Origin: Blautia sp.
GTDB taxonomy: Bacteria; Bacillota; Clostridia; Lachnospirales; Lachnospiraceae
Assembly: GCA_021772055.1 (NCBI GenBank)
Contig: JAETNR010000023.1
Span: 1-60,996, forward strand
DNA length: 60,996 nt
Reading direction: 5' to 3'
Each line of letters begins with the position of its first letter. The stretch's first letter is position 1. Under the pieces are notes generated by a model. The model was not told where the DNA came from. It did no database searches and was given only the letters and a program-made list of their open reading frames with translations. Made by a program: the position numbers and the translations under genes. Below are positions 59,982-60,996 of this stretch, piece by piece.

Positions 59982-60010
59982 ATGTTTCATAGAAAGGAAA
60001 CAGAGAAAAA

Positions 60011-60898
60011 ATGAAAAACGTATTGAGAAATAAAAAAGCGATCGCGCTCTTTGTGCTTCCAAGTTTCATTTTGTATACCATATTTGTAATTATTCCCATA
60101 GGCTGCACCTGCATTTATGCTTTATATTCAGGCACACCGGGATTGAACTGGGAGTTTGTAGGATTGGCAAACTGCAGAAAACTGCTTTTAGACCCAAAAG
60201 TAAGAAGTGCATTTATTTTTACAATGAAATATGTAGGAATGATATTGTTCGGACAGGTAGGGCTGGGGCTTTTGCTGGCGCTGATGTTTCGATTTTGGAT
60301 AAAGAAATTTAATAATCTGGTTCGGACGATTACGTTTTTTCCCATTGTGCTGCCCCTTATTGCAGTAGGACAGCTTTTCCGAAAGATATTTGAAATTCAG
60401 CCAAATTATGGATTGTTTAATAGTATTTTAGCCAATATTGGAATGGCAGAATATGTTGAAGCCTGGCTTGGCCGTCCAAAGACAGCACTGATCTGCCTTA
60501 TTGTCATGGGGCTGTGGAACTCCATAGGTTTTTATGCAGTGATTATTTATGGAGGACTTCTGGATATTTCAAATGATATTATTGAAGCCGCTCAGATAGA
60601 TGGTGCAAGGCCGATTCAGTTATTTAAGAGCATTCTATTCCCACTTCTAAGACCGATTATAATTACCTGCGTTGTTTTCAGCTTTACAGGTTCCATAAAA
60701 GTGTTTGAGTCTATTGTAGCACTTACAAAAGGCGGCCCGGGCGAGGCAACAGTATCGCTGGCTAAGTTAATGTATGATACTGCGTTTGAATCAGGAAATT
60801 ATGGATATGGTAGTGCTATATCCATGGTGATTTTCGTAGTCTGCATATTGGGTGCCTATGTGATTAAAAGATTTGATTCCAAGGAGCTTCCTGTATAA
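60011..60898 (+). CDS. Sugar ABC transporter permease (MalF-type)
   Basis: The protein has 295 residues and about six membrane helices (ALFVLPSFILYTIFVIIPIG, MILFGQVGLGLLLALMFRFW, LICLIVMGLWNSIGFYAVI). The EAA loop EAAQIDGARPIQLFKSILFP (residues about 196-215) contacts the ATPase. It is the first permease of the CUT1-type transporter whose binding protein lies upstream. The second permease was not found within the window. ATG follows AGAAAGGAAACAGAGAAAAA. Confidence 0.93.
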   Translation: MKNVLRNKKAIALFVLPSFILYTIFVIIPIGCTCIYALYSGTPGLNWEFVGLANCRKLLLDPKVRSAFIFTMKYVGMILFGQVGLGLLLALMFRFWIKKFNNLVRTITFFPIVLPLIAVGQLFRKIFEIQPNYGLFNSILANIGMAEYVEAWLGRPKTALICLIVMGLWNSIGFYAVIIYGGLLDISNDIIEAAQIDGARPIQLFKSILFPLLRPIIITCVVFSFTGSIKVFESIVALTKGGPGEATVSLAKLMYDTAFESGNYGYGSAISMVIFVVCILGAYVIKRFDSKELPV

Positions 60899-60953
60899 TT
60901 TAAATATAGGAAATTCCGAGAAAGAAGGTTGAGAAAAAAATACCTCAGTGTAA

Positions 60954-60995
60954 AATAAGATTACTGACTTTGACAGGTTAGTAAAAAATCTTATT
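60954..60995. repeat. Imperfect inverted repeat at the right edge
   Basis: AATAAGATT (60954-60962) and AATCTTATT (60987-60995) flank a smaller TTACT...AGTAA stem. It may be a mobile-element end, a terminator or an attenuator before the next gene. The window stops here, so it cannot be decided. Confidence 0.4.
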
Positions 60996-60996
60996 G

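Overview
The window looks like a chromosomal segment of a gut Firmicute of the family Lachnospiraceae (Blautia-like). The basis is moderately low GC, strong AGGAGG-type ribosome binding sites, the lineage-typical block hom / phosphoglycerate-mutase-like kinase / lysC, AdhE with Rex-like boxes, a YARHG protein, YitT, DUF975, and many carbohydrate-linked ABC, AraC and glycoside hydrolase genes. Gene calls come from reading motifs, starts and neighbours by eye. No database search was possible.

Layout. 44-701: seven tRNA genes (Asn, Glu, Thr, Met/Ile2, Asp, Val, Leu), none encoding CCA. 950-5400: an accessory locus with a URO-D-like enzyme, an AraC regulator bracketed by two inverted copies of a 31-bp element, a decapitated sugar-binding-protein gene, and a decayed IS200/IS605 element whose TnpA has lost its catalytic tyrosine and whose TnpB is broken twice. 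5400-9515: nucleoside phosphorylase, isochorismatase-family hydrolase, a degenerate histidine kinase, a GNAT and an APH-like kinase. 9561-14255: adhE, with a consensus promoter and three Rex-like boxes, and typA. 14505-17506: a tandem OB-fold SSB-like protein, a CobO-like adenosyltransferase, dapA and dapB. 17703-24331: an Asn/Asp-rich lipoprotein, a eukaryote-type HisA, an orphan response regulator, an M19 dipeptidase, hpf and secA.

24436-30778: AraC, an AAA-ATPase with a PD-(D/E)XK-like tail beside a uridine phosphorylase relic, a DapF homologue with both catalytic cysteines replaced by serine, and a LysR/aldo-keto reductase pair. 30986-36422: prfB with its programmed +1 frameshift, then an ACT protein, homoserine dehydrogenase, the proposed alternative homoserine kinase and aspartokinase, which together form the aspartate-to-threonine branch. 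36470-43272: two secreted proteins, DUF975, Tex, a CLC transporter and a Cro/C1 regulator. 43360-47917 (minus strand): alpha-galactosidase, PepV-like dipeptidase and YitT. 48189-49332: an orphan ParA overlapping a Lys/Ala-rich small protein. 49854-52409: an overlapping V4R / GGDEF / histidine-phosphatase operon. 52571-56589: aspartase, LysR and a MATE exporter. 56666 to the right edge: a DUF5060/DUF4038-like glycosidase divergent from a sugar ABC binding protein and permease, with inverted and direct repeats in the shared control region.

The strongest leads for follow-up are the Ser/Ser DapF-like protein, the ParA plus Lys-rich partner, the V4R-GGDEF-phosphatase operon, the Rex-box array on adhE, and the operator architecture of the two sugar loci. 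No intergenic gap exceeds 300 bases. No CRISPR array, rRNA or prophage was seen.
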